Source: Chlorophyllum brunneum
Lineage: Eukaryota; Basidiomycota; Agaricomycetes; Agaricales; Agaricaceae
NCBI GenBank assembly: GCA_963576785.1
Contig: OY756148.1
Coordinates: 2,108,001-2,172,000, forward strand
Length of the DNA: 64,000 bases
Direction of reading: 5' to 3'
A program made the position numbers and the translations under genes. The notes under the pieces are model-generated. The model was given only the letters and a program-made list of their open reading frames with translations, did no database searches and had not been told where the DNA came from. Within the stretch, counting starts at the first letter, position 1; the number at the start of each line of letters is the position of its first letter. Shown piece after piece: positions 35,040-45,666 of this stretch.

Positions 35040-35330
35040 GCCGGACCATTGTGATTGCGACTGATGGTAGTGTATGACTTATGGGAATAACATAGATGTG
35101 CTACGTCCAAACACCACCGACCGACTGATGAACGTCCCTCGCCCCGGCCCCTAATCGAGAGAAGAACAAAGATCCTGCTGGGCGCGTGCCCCGTGAATCG
35201 GGCTGCCGCATATTTATTAACTCGGGACAGCACATCTCAGAATTCAGACGACTTACATGAGGCGTGGAAGGATGGTGAAGTTGCAATTCACGCTGATCCT
35301 TCTTACGCTAAAAGGTGAGTTTCATCTGAG
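35040..35330 (+). other. unknown coding fragment shared with 49590-49770
   Basis: RRTKILLGACPVNRAAAYLL, then TRDSTSQNSDDLHEAWKDG. At about 49620-49770 the same segment reads REKILLAMCSENRAAVYLL, then TRDSAFRNPDDLHDAWKD. Conservation is at the protein level, so it comes from a real gene. I do not recognise it. It ends at a GTGAGTTTC donor-like sequence. Confidence 0.4.
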
Positions 35331-35396
35331 TGTATCCGGACCAATAGTCACCGGCCATCCTTTTTCATGATGCAGGTATATAAGATATATGTGGTT

Positions 35397-36160
35397 TCAC
35401 CCGTTCACCAGAGGGCCGTGGATATCAAGAGGCAATCGCGTGTGGACTCTGGCACACGGACTGTCGGAATGGGGCGGGGCTGGCGGATCGATTGATACTA
35501 CTTCGGACTGACGGGAAGGTCTCGCAGGAAATGAAGAAGAGTTTCTGAGATGGAGGGAGCTGGTGTTGGTGGAGGACGTGGAGATTGCAAAAAGGATGGA
35601 TTGAGTGGATAGGCTATGGAAGAAGCAGCTGGAAGACCACTTGGTTCGTTTACAGAATAGGTGAGGGCTGAGTGTTTGCAAAACCCCATGGTGGAGTCTT
35701 TGGGGTAAAGACGTACGGCGTTGGGAGAGGGAATAGGGATGGAGATTCGAGGGAGATGCGGAGGTTGAAGTGGTAGGCCCAGGGCAATGGTCGTCGAGGG
35801 GGGCTGCGAGTATCATTCTGAAATTTGAAGTAGGATTTGGGAAGGCGTCGGTGCAGAGATGAAGTTGATGGTAGTACTTCACGTCTGACAAAGGCGAGTT
35901 CGTTAATGTATCTAATACTTCCTACATACCAGCGCCAACCTTCTTATCATCCACTCCACATCGTCATCGTCTGATCCTACCGGCCTCGCTCCGGGTTGTG
36001 GATCAGGTCCCTGTTCTCTCCTCAGGCCCACCCTCCCGCACTCGACTGTCAATCCCTCCAAGTCGAGATGGAAGTCAATACAGACCTACCGGGAAAGCCT
36101 CATACGATTACTCAAGGCCTCAGTATCGAGTTCAGAAGCTTGGGTGGGAGACCCCATAGG
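35397..36160 (-). pseudogene. recurrent block U2, fullest copy
   Basis: On the minus strand the block begins RHSPKDARTCLWGLPPKLL, continues CIDFHLDLEGLTVECGRVG and DDDDVEWMIRRLAL, then an intron-like GTATGTAGG to GTGAAG stretch. It then runs YYHQLHLCTDAFPNPTSNF and, after a one-base loss, FNLRISLESPSLFPLPTPY and VFTPKTPPWGFANTQ. The C-terminal part is proline/serine-rich. Other copies lie at 24430, 52780 and 54250. I cannot assign a family. The pogo-like element inserted just upstream at 36280. Confidence 0.5.
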
Positions 36161-36281
36161 CATGTTCGAGCATCCTTGGGGCTGTGACGCGTCCGCATAA
36201 ATGTGGGATCGCTAGTGTTGTTGGTTGAGATGTTTAAAAGGAGGACGAGTATGCAACGACGGCATCTTCTGAGTGGATGTA

Positions 36282-36309
36282 CAGTCGGACCTGTCATAAC
36301 CCCATACCC
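36282..36309 (+). repeat. left terminal inverted repeat of the pogo-like element
   Basis: CAGTCGGACCTGTCATAACC then CCATACCC. It matches the reverse complement of 43612-43639 with two mismatches and one extra base. Confidence 0.8.
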
Positions 36310-36896
36310 GTGATAACCCATAACCTGTGATATCCCATAGCTTTGTCTGCCCACCAACTTGGTAGGCAGGGAAATGCATAGTATAACCCATAGGTCTCCC
36401 ATAACCCATAACCCATGTCCCTCTGACGGTAAAACCCATAGATTGTACCCCTATATAAGACTATATAAGACTAGTTCCGGTCAAGTACTTAGGTTGCCAG
36501 GAGGCGCATCATCCTGGTATGCTACTGGGTATGCTACTGAAGTGCACTGGCCCCCCATTAAACTGGTTCATGTTTTCACCTCAAAATTCTTCTGCCCATG
36601 ACTCTAAAGCACCTTGATACCCTCAAAAAACAGGATGGATATCAATGCTCTTCTCAACCCTGAAGGTGAATCGCAGATTATGACAGAAACGTCTGACAAA
36701 GAAATTTATCACACGGTCATGGACGCAGTCAAGGCACGCGAGAACATCGAGAGAAGCGGAGGTGACGATGTCGACGATGAGGCTTTTATTGAGCCTCGGC
36801 CAACTCGTCGGGAGGTCCTCAAAGCTGTATCAACCATCGGAAAGTGCATTGACGACTCTTGTGACCCCACAGCACACAAACTGAATGCACTGTTAA

Positions 36897-37190
36897 CGTT
36901 ACGACCTTAGTCTCTGACTCAGGTTGCAAGCCTTTGGATGAAGGAAAGGAAGTAGAGAAAGGAAGAAGGGATGATACAATTGGTAAAGTGTAAGGAATAC
37001 ATCAAGTATTACTACACTTTATATACTAATGGTGACGGTTAATAATAAGGGAGAGGAGTAAACGAGTCAGGTAGGAGGCATAGCCTTTAGGGGTGAAACA
37101 GGGAATGAAACGAGAAGTGAAACAAGTATGAGGGTACACAAGGTGACAGGTGCAAGATAGGAATGAACAGTCTATCTATAGTTTGTAACA
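36897..37190 (-). repeat. 3' LTR of chromovirus copy 2
   Basis: 294 bp. The first plus-strand base is C instead of the expected T. Compared with its partner it reads TG or CA where the partner has CG at several sites. Confidence 0.94.
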
Positions 37191-37297
37191 ATACCTCCCT
37201 TTCAAGCTTCATATCCTCATGATGCGTATTACTGTAAAGGTCCTTTGTAAAATAAAGCATACGGAATTTGGAGAAGGTAGGAAAACGTGACAAGTAT

Positions 37298-38158
37298 TTA
37301 CTTGTTCATAGGTACGGCCGCTCCCAGAGCTCTGGCCAAGTCCTTCTTGTTTCCTCCGATGAGAGGTGCTTTGTCGACATGTCTTAAGCTAATCCAGAGG
37401 GGTGCGTGTGGTGGTCCTTCTTTGAACAGGAAGTGGGTGTGGTTATTGTATGTGGTGTTATCGTTGGTGTGATTGCCTAAGAGCTTATGCACTATGCTCC
37501 TCCAGTATTTGTTGTCCTTTTTGCCTTCTGACTTCAGTGTGCTATATCCTTCTGACTTCAGTGTGCTATATCCTTGCAGTGGGTGGAAGGTCATGGGCGT
37601 GATGGGGGGTACTACCGTGGTGAGGATAGTTTGTAGATGGGCCACTTCTTCTTCGATGTCGGGGTGAAGTAGTTGGTCGGCGGCTGTTGCTTCTTGTGTC
37701 TTTTGTTCACATTTATGACAGATGTGATGTTGGATGGGGAACAGGTCATTACTAAAAAGTAGTCGGTTGACAATATGGTGGGAGAGGTTGTCTGTACTCC
37801 TTGACTCGTACATATTGAGTCGTTTGGCTAGGGCTATGAGGATGCTGTGCATCCGAGCTTGTATATTGGAGATGACAATAAGTTGCAGGTCATCGTTGAT
37901 TTCGTATAGGTATCTCTCCAATTGGTCTCTCCTTCCTTCGTCGATGATAAACTGGTTGAGTCTTGGAGTGGCATCGGATAGGGTATCCATTATTTTAGAT
38001 GCACCTTCTTGGGTTGCTTTCATTGCTGCACCCAGTAGTATCATGGTGTCGACTAGGGTTTCTCCTTCCACGAGCTCCTCATGGCTGGTTCTTTCTGGGA
38101 CGAGTTCATCGAATTCTTTGAGGTAGGGGTATGGAGTAAGTTGGCATTCGGTGGGCAT
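37298..38158 (-). CDS. third sense ORF of the chromovirus, copy 2, intact, 286 aa
   Basis: Starting at the ATG at 38158 (MPTECQLTPYPYLKEF), it is open to TAA at 37298, 107 bp before the 3' LTR. It contains a helical, Leu/Ile-rich N-terminal half (DTMILLGAAMKATQEGASKI, QLERYLYEINDDLQLIVISN), a CHKCEQK motif, then TVVPPITPMTFHP and a conserved C-terminus with HFLFKEGPPHAPLW and NKKDLARALGAA. There are no transmembrane segments or signal peptide. A 24-bp tandem duplication adds eight residues relative to copy 1. Frame conservation between copies, with substitutions spread through the sequence, suggests a real element gene. It could be a captured host gene or an accessory factor. Function unknown. 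Confidence 0.82.
   Translation of the reverse strand: MPTECQLTPYPYLKEFDELVPERTSHEELVEGETLVDTMILLGAAMKATQEGASKIMDTLSDATPRLNQFIIDEGRRDQLERYLYEINDDLQLIVISNIQARMHSILIALAKRLNMYESRSTDNLSHHIVNRLLFSNDLFPIQHHICHKCEQKTQEATAADQLLHPDIEEEVAHLQTILTTVVPPITPMTFHPLQGYSTLKSEGYSTLKSEGKKDNKYWRSIVHKLLGNHTNDNTTYNNHTHFLFKEGPPHAPLWISLRHVDKAPLIGGNKKDLARALGAAVPMNK
37525..37572 (+). repeat. 24-bp perfect tandem duplication inside the third ORF
   Basis: CTTCTGACTTCAGTGTGCTA plus TATC is repeated twice head to tail (37525-37548 and 37549-37572). It is in frame and doubles an eight-residue YSTLKSEG unit. Copy 1 has a single unit. Confidence 0.9.
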
Positions 38159-38261
38159 GGTGTGTTATGAAGATAGTTGGCAAAGTCGAGGGTGAAGTGG
38201 ATACAGCAAGTGATGCGTTGAGTGTAGTGGTTACTTGGAATATGAGGTCTGTTGTTCATAA

Positions 38262-41200
38262 TTACTGCTTTTTACCTCCCCTTTTTATAGGTTTTGTCCT
38301 CGAAATCTTGCTCATAAACTCTTGTACTGTTTTCTTGGCGTTTTCCAGATTTGTTTCATCTTCCCATGTATCTTCTTCGGACGTATATCCTTTCCAGTGT
38401 ACTAGATACTGTTTCTGTTTTCCTTTTGTGTGGTGTCCTCGGACTTCATCTATCTCGTAGTGTTCCTCATCATTGATTATCTCGGGGATTGGTGGTGGTG
38501 GAGTACGCTGGCTGTCATACTCGGGTTTGTGATAGGGGGATAGGAGTCTGCTGTTAAACACGTCGTGTATTGCCCATGTTTCAGGTAGCTCCAGTCAGTA
38601 GCTTGTTTCACCTATTTTCTCTTTTACCTGGAATGGTCCGTATCTCCTGTGATCAAGTTTTTTTGTCGGCCTTGTTGTCCTAATATTGTCTGCTTCAAGC
38701 CAAACTTGGTCTCCTGCCCTGTACTCGTGTTCTGGTTTTGTGCTATTCTGTTTCTCCATTTGCGTCTGGTTCTGTTGTAGCATTTTGATTATCTCTTGGC
38801 ACATGTCTTGTAACTCCTGTATTCGCTCCGTGATCGCAGGTGCCTTGACTATGTTTGAGATATCCCCTTTCCATGGATATCGTCCATATACTATCTGGAA
38901 TGGTGAATGTCCTGTGGCACTATGTGTTTTATCATTGTACTGGAATTCTGCTGTGCTGAGCCATTTCTTCCAGTTTTTCTGCGCATGGTTGATTACGTTT
39001 CTGAGGTATGCCTCGACCTCCTGGTTGATGCGCTCTGTCTGACCATCTGTTTGTGGATGGTATGCCATGGATAGGTTACGTTGGGTACCGGTTGCTCTGC
39101 AAAGTTCTGCCATGAATTTTGATGCGAATTGTGGACCTCTGTCACTGATGATCCTGCAGGGTATCCCATGTTGTCTCCATATATCGTCACGATAAATATC
39201 TCCTAACTCTTTGGATGATAGGGTGGTGTTAACTGCCTGTAGTCTGATCATTTTGCTGAAACAATCAACGATGACAAGTATCACGTCATGTCCGTCTGAT
39301 TCTGGTAGTGGTCCTATCATGTCAATTGATATTTCTTCCCATGGTCCGGTGGGTATCGGTAGTGGATGGAGATGTGTGGTAGGTCGTGTCCGGAGTATTT
39401 TGTTTCGCTGACATGTGTCGCATCCCTTGATGTATCATTTAACATCATTGCGCATTTGTGGCCACCAATATGTCCTTTTGAGGAGTTCAATCATTCTGTG
39501 CTGTCCCGGGTGTCCTACGTCCATTTTGTCGTGGTGTTGTTGGAGTATTTCTTGGCGTAATTCGGCGTTTGGTGGTACATATATTCTTCCTTCAAACATA
39601 GGTAAACCATCAGTTTCCTATATCTCCTCTGGTCGTTTCTCCTTTTCTCTCAGCCATTGTGTTTCTCTTCTTTACTCCTTTCGTAATCGGTGTTTCAGGT
39701 CTTCTTCTCCCGATATTTCCCAAATTTGTCTGATCTCGGTGATAGTGTTATTGAATAGGTAGTCGGGTAATAGCATGATGTTTGTGTTGTCTCTGGTTGT
39801 GTCCGTTTTTGCTAGTCTTGATAGCACATCTACTTTCGTGTTCATTTTCCTGGGTATATGTTTTAGTGTGTAGCAATATTCCTGTAATTCCAGTTGCCAT
39901 CTTGCCTGTCATCCTGTGAGTTGTTACAGTTTTCTGAAGTATTCTAAGTTCTTGTGGTCCATCCATATCTCGAATGGCTTGTCGGCATCAAGTAGGTATT
40001 GTCTCCACGTTTTGATCGCTTCTTGGATTGCTAGTAGTTCTTTGTCGTAGATTTGATAGTTTCGTTCTGCCAGTGTCATTGTTCTCGAGTGAAAGGCGAT
40101 TGGGTGCCACTGGTTGTTCTGGTTTTGTGATAATACCACTCCTACTCCGTATCCCGACGCATCCACTTCTACTCTGTATTGTCCTTTGTCTTGGGGCATT
40201 GCTAGTACTGGTTCGCTCATGATCTTTTCCTTGATCTTCTCAAATACCTGTTGTTGTCGTTCTGACCATGACCATTGCGCATCTTTCTTCTTCAGCTTGT
40301 GTAGGGGTGTTGCTATATTACTGAAGTCTTGTATGAATCATCGGTAGAAGTTTGCAAAACCCAGGAATTTTTCGATGTCTTTCATGGATTTGGGTGTTGG
40401 CCATTCTCTCACTGCTTTCACCTTCTCTTCCTCCATTTTAACTCTGCCTTGTCCCACTATAAAGCCTAGTATGGGTATTTCCTTCGCGTCGAACACACAT
40501 TTTGACTGCTTGAAGTAAAGCTGGTGCCTGGCTGCAATGTCTAAGAATTGCGTTGTTCTTTCCTCGAGTTCTTCCTGAGTGGTTCCTGGAATGAAAAAAT
40601 CGTCCATGTAGTTGACGAGCGTGCCCTCATGTAACATCTCCCGAAATACTGTGTTCATCATCCTCTGAAAGGTCGCCGGTGAATTGCTCATCCCAAAGAA
40701 CATGACCATAGGTTCGAATAATCCACTGTTTGTTACAAACGCTACCTTCCATTCATCCCCTTCTCTGATCCTGACGTTGTTGTATCCCCAAATGATATCG
40801 AGCTTGTTGAACACCTTCGTGTTGTTTAACTGGTCTAGGACTTCGCCTATGAGTGGCAGTGGCATCTTATCCTTGATGGTGTATTTATTCAGCTTTTTGT
40901 AATCCTGTACTAGGTGTTTTGTTCCGTCCTTTTTGGTATAAAGAAACATGGGGTGGCGTAGGGGGATTGTGATGGTCTGATTCGTCCTGAGGCAAGGTTC
41001 TCGTCAAGGAACTTCTGTAGTTCCTGTTTCTCTGTTATTGTCATTGGGTAGACCTTGGACTGTAGTACCGGGGGTGCATCCTCAGACAGGTTTATCTCGT
41101 AGTCCCATACCGTGTGCTCAGGTAGTTTATCGAAGTTTTTCTTGTTGAATAGGTGAGTGTATCATTGGAGGTATGGTGGTAGACCTTTATCATTCGTCCG

Positions 41201-41782
41201 GTCCGCCTTTTTCTCTTCAATGTGTTCCTTGACTGTCCATATTCTCTCGTTGAACCGTATATCGCTATGTGATATTTTGCAGTCATCTGGGCATCTGGTG
41301 AATCATATGACGTGATTGTTCCAATCGATTTCCGGGTTATGCTTGACCAGCCAGTCGTATCCGAGATATAAGTCTGCGCTTTCCAATTGTGTTACTAGAG
41401 CATCAATTTGTTCCGTGTGGTTGCCGTTGTTTAATACCAGTTGTGCTTTGTCCATTATTTCTCCTTTTTTATTTTCTGTTCTGTCGGCATTGATTACTCT
41501 GATCAGGGTTTCCAGGGGTTTAGTCGGGATCTGTTCTTCATCTATTGTTCATTGTGCTATGCATGTGTGGGTGCATCCGGAGTCTACAAGGGTTGTAATT
41601 GGTCTGCGTCCTTTTCTTGTCTGGATTGTTGAGTCGAGGAGAAGTTCGCGCGTAGAGTTTTGTTTCTGGGGGATTACATATCATCTATTGTGAGATAAAA
41701 CAGAAACTCTAGGTTTATTGGCTTGCGGGTTTGCGCCTACTCAGAGCCTTCGACAAAATCCTCTTTCTCCTCCATTTCTTGT
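38262..41782 (-). pseudogene. chromovirus pol, copy 2, many stops
   Basis: It aligns along its length with copy 1. The order is protease, reverse transcriptase (NYMDDF), RNase H, integrase and chromodomain, the last fully open here (KQYLVHWKGYTSEEDTWED). Stops seen at sites where copy 1 has CGA include those near 38597, 39436, 39911, 40337 and 41163. Some others are CAA to TAA. The TGA after the protease active site (near 41547) is shared with copy 1. Confidence 0.93.
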
Positions 41783-42981
41783 TCATCGTCCTCATTGATC
41801 TCTCTGATATGCGCTTTCTTAGGCGCCTGGCAGTTCTTCGAGATGTGGCCCTGTTTGCCACAATTGTAACATGTTATCTTGGTGTATGTGACTTTCATCT
41901 TCTTCCTGCAGTATTTGGCGATATGCCCATAGAGGTTGCAGTTGTAGCACCTCGGTTTTCCATTTTGATTGGTGTCTGCCCTTTGTCTTCCTATCTCCAT
42001 GGGTTGTCCTCTACCTCCATAAGTAACTCCGGTGGTGGTTCTGACATCTCCTCAGGTGATGTCCGTTGCTTCATACCCTTGTCCTACTGCGAGGATTGTG
42101 GTTTTCCATTTGGTGTATGTCGTTGGGATGGAGGTTGTCGGGTAGCCTACTATGGTTCAAATGATGTCTGCTCTGGTGTGGCATTTGAGGAGGAATATTG
42201 CGTGGGTGTTGTCTGTCCCCACTTGGGCTTTTAATGCCTCGAATTTGATTAAGAAATCTGCCATGTTCTTTTTTCCTTGTTTGAACATCTTGATTTCTCC
42301 TTCTGCTATGGCTTTCCTGTTTCCCAAGGAAAATGTGGCTTCTATTTCCTTTGTAAAGTCATCCCAATCTGGTGTTTTCTTGTTCTGGATGGCTTGCAGC
42401 TGCGTGTTGGCATAAGGGCCTGCTAGTCCCCCTTTCATTCTTGCCAAAATTGCTACTATCTTTTGTTCTTCTTTGTCTATCTTGTTGAACATCAACCATA
42501 AGGATATTGATCTCCACCAATCATCAAATCTGGTTCTATCTCCATTGAAATATCCTGGCTCTGGAACTAGGTTCTTTGGGACGTTGATTTCTTCTGTCAT
42601 TTCTGGTTCTGTCTCTGGTTCGCTGTGTTCGTTTCTGTGGGTCTCGGCGATTTCTATATCGGCTGTGGCATCGGCGACTTCTGTGTCGATTTCTTTTTCA
42701 GATGGGGCTAGTTCCTCATCTGTGCTGTGTTCGGATTCTTTCTTGTAGGTCTCGGCGATATCTATATCGGATGTATTCTCGGCAACTTCTATGTCAAATT
42801 CGGTTTCAAATAGAGCTGTATTCTTGTCTACACTGTGTTCGGATTTCTGCTGTTTAAGGCCTTCAGGGATTTCTGATTCTGTTGATCGTTTAGATCCTGT
42901 TGCTACGGGTGAACCCTGGATGTCTGTTGGTCTCGGAGCTCTGTGTCTTCTCGGTGTCCTCGATGAGCTACTGCTGCTCAT
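41737..42981 (-). pseudogene. chromovirus gag, copy 2, two stops
   Basis: Same start and length as the intact gag at 11295-12533, with two extra residues in the acidic repeat region. A TGA after ADII (about 42155) and another near 42053 both replace CGA codons of copy 1. The two CCHC knuckles are intact. Confidence 0.93.
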
Positions 42982-43074
42982 ATACTGTCGTCCTGGTCAG
43001 AGGCTATTATTCCAAGCCTAGCTACGAATAGTGGCACCTCTCTTGCAAGGTGAGTCGAATGACACTTTACCAAA

Positions 43075-43368
43075 TGTTACAACCTTAGTCTCTGACTCAG
43101 GTTGCAAGCCTTTGGATGAAGGAAAGGAAGTAGAGAAAGGAAGAAGGGATGATACAATTGGTAAAGTGTAAGGAATACATCAAGCATTACTACACTTTAT
43201 ATACTAATGGTGACAGTTAATAATAAGGGAGAGGAGTAAACGAGTCAGGTAGGAGGCATAGCCTTTAGGGGTGAAACAGGGAATGAAACGAGAAGTGAAA
43301 CAAGTATGAGGGTACACGAGGTGACGGGCGCAAGATAGGAATGAACAGTCTATCTATAGTTCGTAACA
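43075..43368 (-). repeat. 5' LTR of chromovirus copy 2
   Basis: 294 bp, TGTTACAACC to TTCGTAACA, followed by GTTAA (43369-43373). Confidence 0.94.
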
Positions 43369-43611
43369 GTTAAGGTCATTCAACAGGCAGCTTCGTCTGG
43401 ATGAAACCCAGAGTATGAGGGACACTTATTTAACTGATTACTTCAACAGATCATAGACTTCCTTCGAAATAGCAACATATTCTAATAGGAACTCATAGAT
43501 GTAATATTTTAATAATTTTTTACGGATTTTTTGAAAATTTTCGAGCCTATTTTTAGTCAGCCTCTCAAAACCCATGACTTGTGATAACCCATAGCCTACA
43601 CCGTCCACCGA

Positions 43612-43639
43612 GGGGTATGGGTTATCACAGGTCCAACTG
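43612..43639 (-). repeat. right terminal inverted repeat of the pogo-like element
   Basis: The reverse complement begins CAGTTGGACCTGTGATAACC. The TA at 43640-43641 is the target duplication. Confidence 0.8.
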
Positions 43640-43879
43640 TACTATCCCTAAATGTTGAAATGTAGGGGTGCAGATGCGTGGGAGTCAAACTATTTCATGA
43701 CATATCACCAAAACCAGAAGCATTATATTTCCACGGACAAATTGACCTCGGGACCTTCTCCAAGCGAGTGGCAGAGGCGAGCAGAGAGGCACTGGAAGCC
43801 AAGCTCTAGTCCTGACGGAGTGTGTATTGACTGCACAATAGACCTGGGATGCATGCTATGTGACCGTGCCTAAGCTGTC

Positions 43880-44090
43880 TTGACAAATACCAGATCACCA
43901 AGTTAACCGTCTGCAAAGTCTACCATGCGACACTATCCTCACTACAACACCTGCTGGTCATCGTACATCCACTACCACCTAACGTTCTCATCCAGCTCCC
44001 ATCCCACGGTGAATTGATATTCTCTTGGTGGATAGGTGCTACCGAGCATTATAGCGACATTGTTTGGATGGTTTGGGTGATACCGTCTTA
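43880..44090 (+). pseudogene. F-box gene exon 2 fragment joined to a U1 exon
   Basis: GTCTACCATGCGACACTATC, ACAACACCTGCTGGTCA and TTCTCTTGGTGGATAGGTGC match exon 2 of the intact F-box gene (SLRYETILTYNTSLVT, FAWWMDAAEHYTD). It then continues directly into ATGGGAAGGGTCTGC, the U1 first exon. Frames are broken. A U3-like segment lies just upstream at 43740-43835. Confidence 0.55.
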
Positions 44091-44530
44091 GATCAATGGG
44101 AAGGGTCTGCTGTGGAATGAAGATGAGTACGTGGAATGAAGAACAAGGTGAGCGCACAAATTTGATATTACACAAGATTCCTTTCACTCACAATTACTTC
44201 GTCTAGCCATGATCGTTCAGCTGTCCCAAGTTACAAGAGCACCATCCAGCGAAGTGAGCTCATCCCCATCCACAGTACTGTTAAATCTCTTGTGCTTATC
44301 CAGACCACTTTCAATCCAGCGGAACCAGCAACACTTTCCCCCAAAGACCAGGGCGTTATAAAGGTGCAGGGATAGGCTCCTCTAGTACGTTGGTTATCAT
44401 CAATGGAGCTACATTGACCACTGCACATGTTTAGTCGTTTTTCCTCCAAAAAAAAATATTCTGACAGAACCTAGGCTACGGATGCTGTATACGCATATGC
44501 ACTTGTAGGCTTCTGCCAGCTGTGGGCCTC
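44090..44530 (+). pseudogene. recurrent block U1, relic
   Basis: The GAACAAGGTGAGCGCACAAA donor at about 44150 and CCCAAGTTACAAGAGCACC at about 44225 are followed by the TLVIINGATLTTA equivalent near 44395. All three landmarks occur in the other U1 copies. Confidence 0.5.
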
Positions 44531-44559
44531 GGACGGACCTGCAAACCTTGGGTGGCCGC

Positions 44560-45462
44560 ACAAAGACACCCCATCGTTCAACTCCATTGCAATCCCGCTC
44601 TAATTTTAAACTCTCCTCTCACTGACACGGTACGTGTATGGATATACATGTCCTCAAAGTCGGTTCTGTTGAACTCCCTGACAATACAAACACACACCCG
44701 TACTTTCCCGTCTGGTAGAACCTGGATATGCTTCTATTCCAACGACCAACAGAATAATTTCCCTCAGAATTCCATTCCAACTGCAAAACCCGGTCTGTTC
44801 TCTTCACCTTGACTTATCTACGGATGGACCTTGTAGATGCTATCCGGGCGATCAATGGTACAAATGAAGCCCGAAATGCCCAATAACCCTTGGGAACGAT
44901 GTCCGGTACTCAGACTCACATCCACGTTTGGAGATCAGTGGTTTGATTGGTCTCATGTGCATTGGACCACAGAATTAAGGCATTGGGTCCCAAGATCAAC
45001 TTATCATTGTTTGCTTTCCGTTGTTTGTACTTCTGTACATTTGGAAGCTGTGGTTTGTCATCCCTATTAAAAATCAGGTTCGGTCCCGAAATTCTAATAG
45101 GTTGACATGACTCGGTGTACAATCATTTCGGGGTGCAGCGACCATGCATGGCTACTTGAAAGAATCCACGGAAAACTGTTTCATCAAACACCCTGGTTGT
45201 TTGTTGCCAAAGAATTTCTTTTCTTTTGTGGAGGGTTCATCATTCCCCCCTTCTTCCCTTCCCTTTCGCTGACTTAATGTGTAGGTCGATACAGAGATAG
45301 TTCTTACAGGCTCAACTCAACAGTAGACTAGACAAAAAAATGTCTACACGTTCGATCACCTGTTCCAGCAATGTCTTGTGCTCAAGCTCTGGTCCGCGTT
45401 TAGCTGAGAGTGCGATTGGATTCGAGTTCGTCTATATCAGGGTTTGGGATGCTGGTTCCTAG
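44560..45462 (+). pseudogene. TLDc/OXR1-like relic, tail-to-tail with an NLR
   Basis: The 5' half is badly decayed (TCCAACTGCAAAACC and CTCTATTCCAACGACCAAC are recognisable). The terminal exon still reads TRSITCSSNVLCSSSGPRL then GFEFVYIRVWDAGS and a stop, against ARSITFANDILCSTSGPRL and GFECVGVEVWGIGS in the intact gene. Confidence 0.7.
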
Positions 45463-45666
45463 CTTACTTTATCGATGGGTTTGATAAGATTTTTTGCAAC
45501 CTGTTCCCATCCGTACGAATGGTGATTTCCATGGAGAAACCTCGTCCCTTAGGTCTGAATGTGTCCCGAACACAAGGTCCTCAGCAGGGCAATCATATTG
45601 TGATGGCGTGACATACAGCCGACTAATCATATAGAGAAGTTGTCCATTAATACCACTGAATTCTAG

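Larger units (their letters stand above)
36897..43368 (-). mobile_element. Ty3/gypsy chromovirus, copy 2, nested and more decayed
   Basis: Same structure as copy 1: 294-bp LTRs (36897-37190, 43075-43368), target duplication GTTAA at 36892-36896 and 43369-43373, gag, pol and the third ORF. The LTRs differ at about eight positions, mostly CpG transitions. The left LTR starts CG instead of TG. Pol has many stops, whereas the third ORF is intact here. Confidence 0.96.
36635..43456 (+). pseudogene. C-terminal part of a pogo/Tigger-like transposase, interrupted by the chromovirus
   Basis: The first part, 36635-36896, encodes MDINALLNPEGESQIM ... DVDDEAFIEPRPTRREVLKA ... KLNALL. The second part, 43374-43456, encodes SFNRQLRLDETQSM ... 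TYLTDYF and a stop. The GTTAA target duplication lies exactly between them; counting it once keeps one frame across the junction. An acidic middle, a PTRREVL stretch and a terminal TDYF are features I associate with fungal pogo/Tigger transposase tails, but this is from memory of the family. The DDE catalytic core is absent. Confidence 0.6.
36282..43639 (+). mobile_element. pogo-like (Tc1/mariner superfamily) remnant split by a chromovirus
   Basis: CAGTCGGACCTG at the left end and the inverted CAGTTGGACCTG at the right end form terminal inverted repeats of about 28 bp, each flanked by TA (36280-36281 and 43640-43641). Without the 6.5-kb chromovirus the element is about 0.88 kb, so most of the transposase is deleted. 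Subterminal regions hold many ATAACCCAT motifs. A split ORF inside reads across the insertion site. The superfamily call rests on the TA duplication, the inverted repeats and the ORF's resemblance to transposase C-termini. Confidence 0.75.

Noticed and set aside
36282..36420. CCATAACCCATAACC motifs resembling telomeric repeats
   Set aside because: They are not TTAGGG units and occur at both ends of the pogo-like element. They are subterminal transposon repeats.
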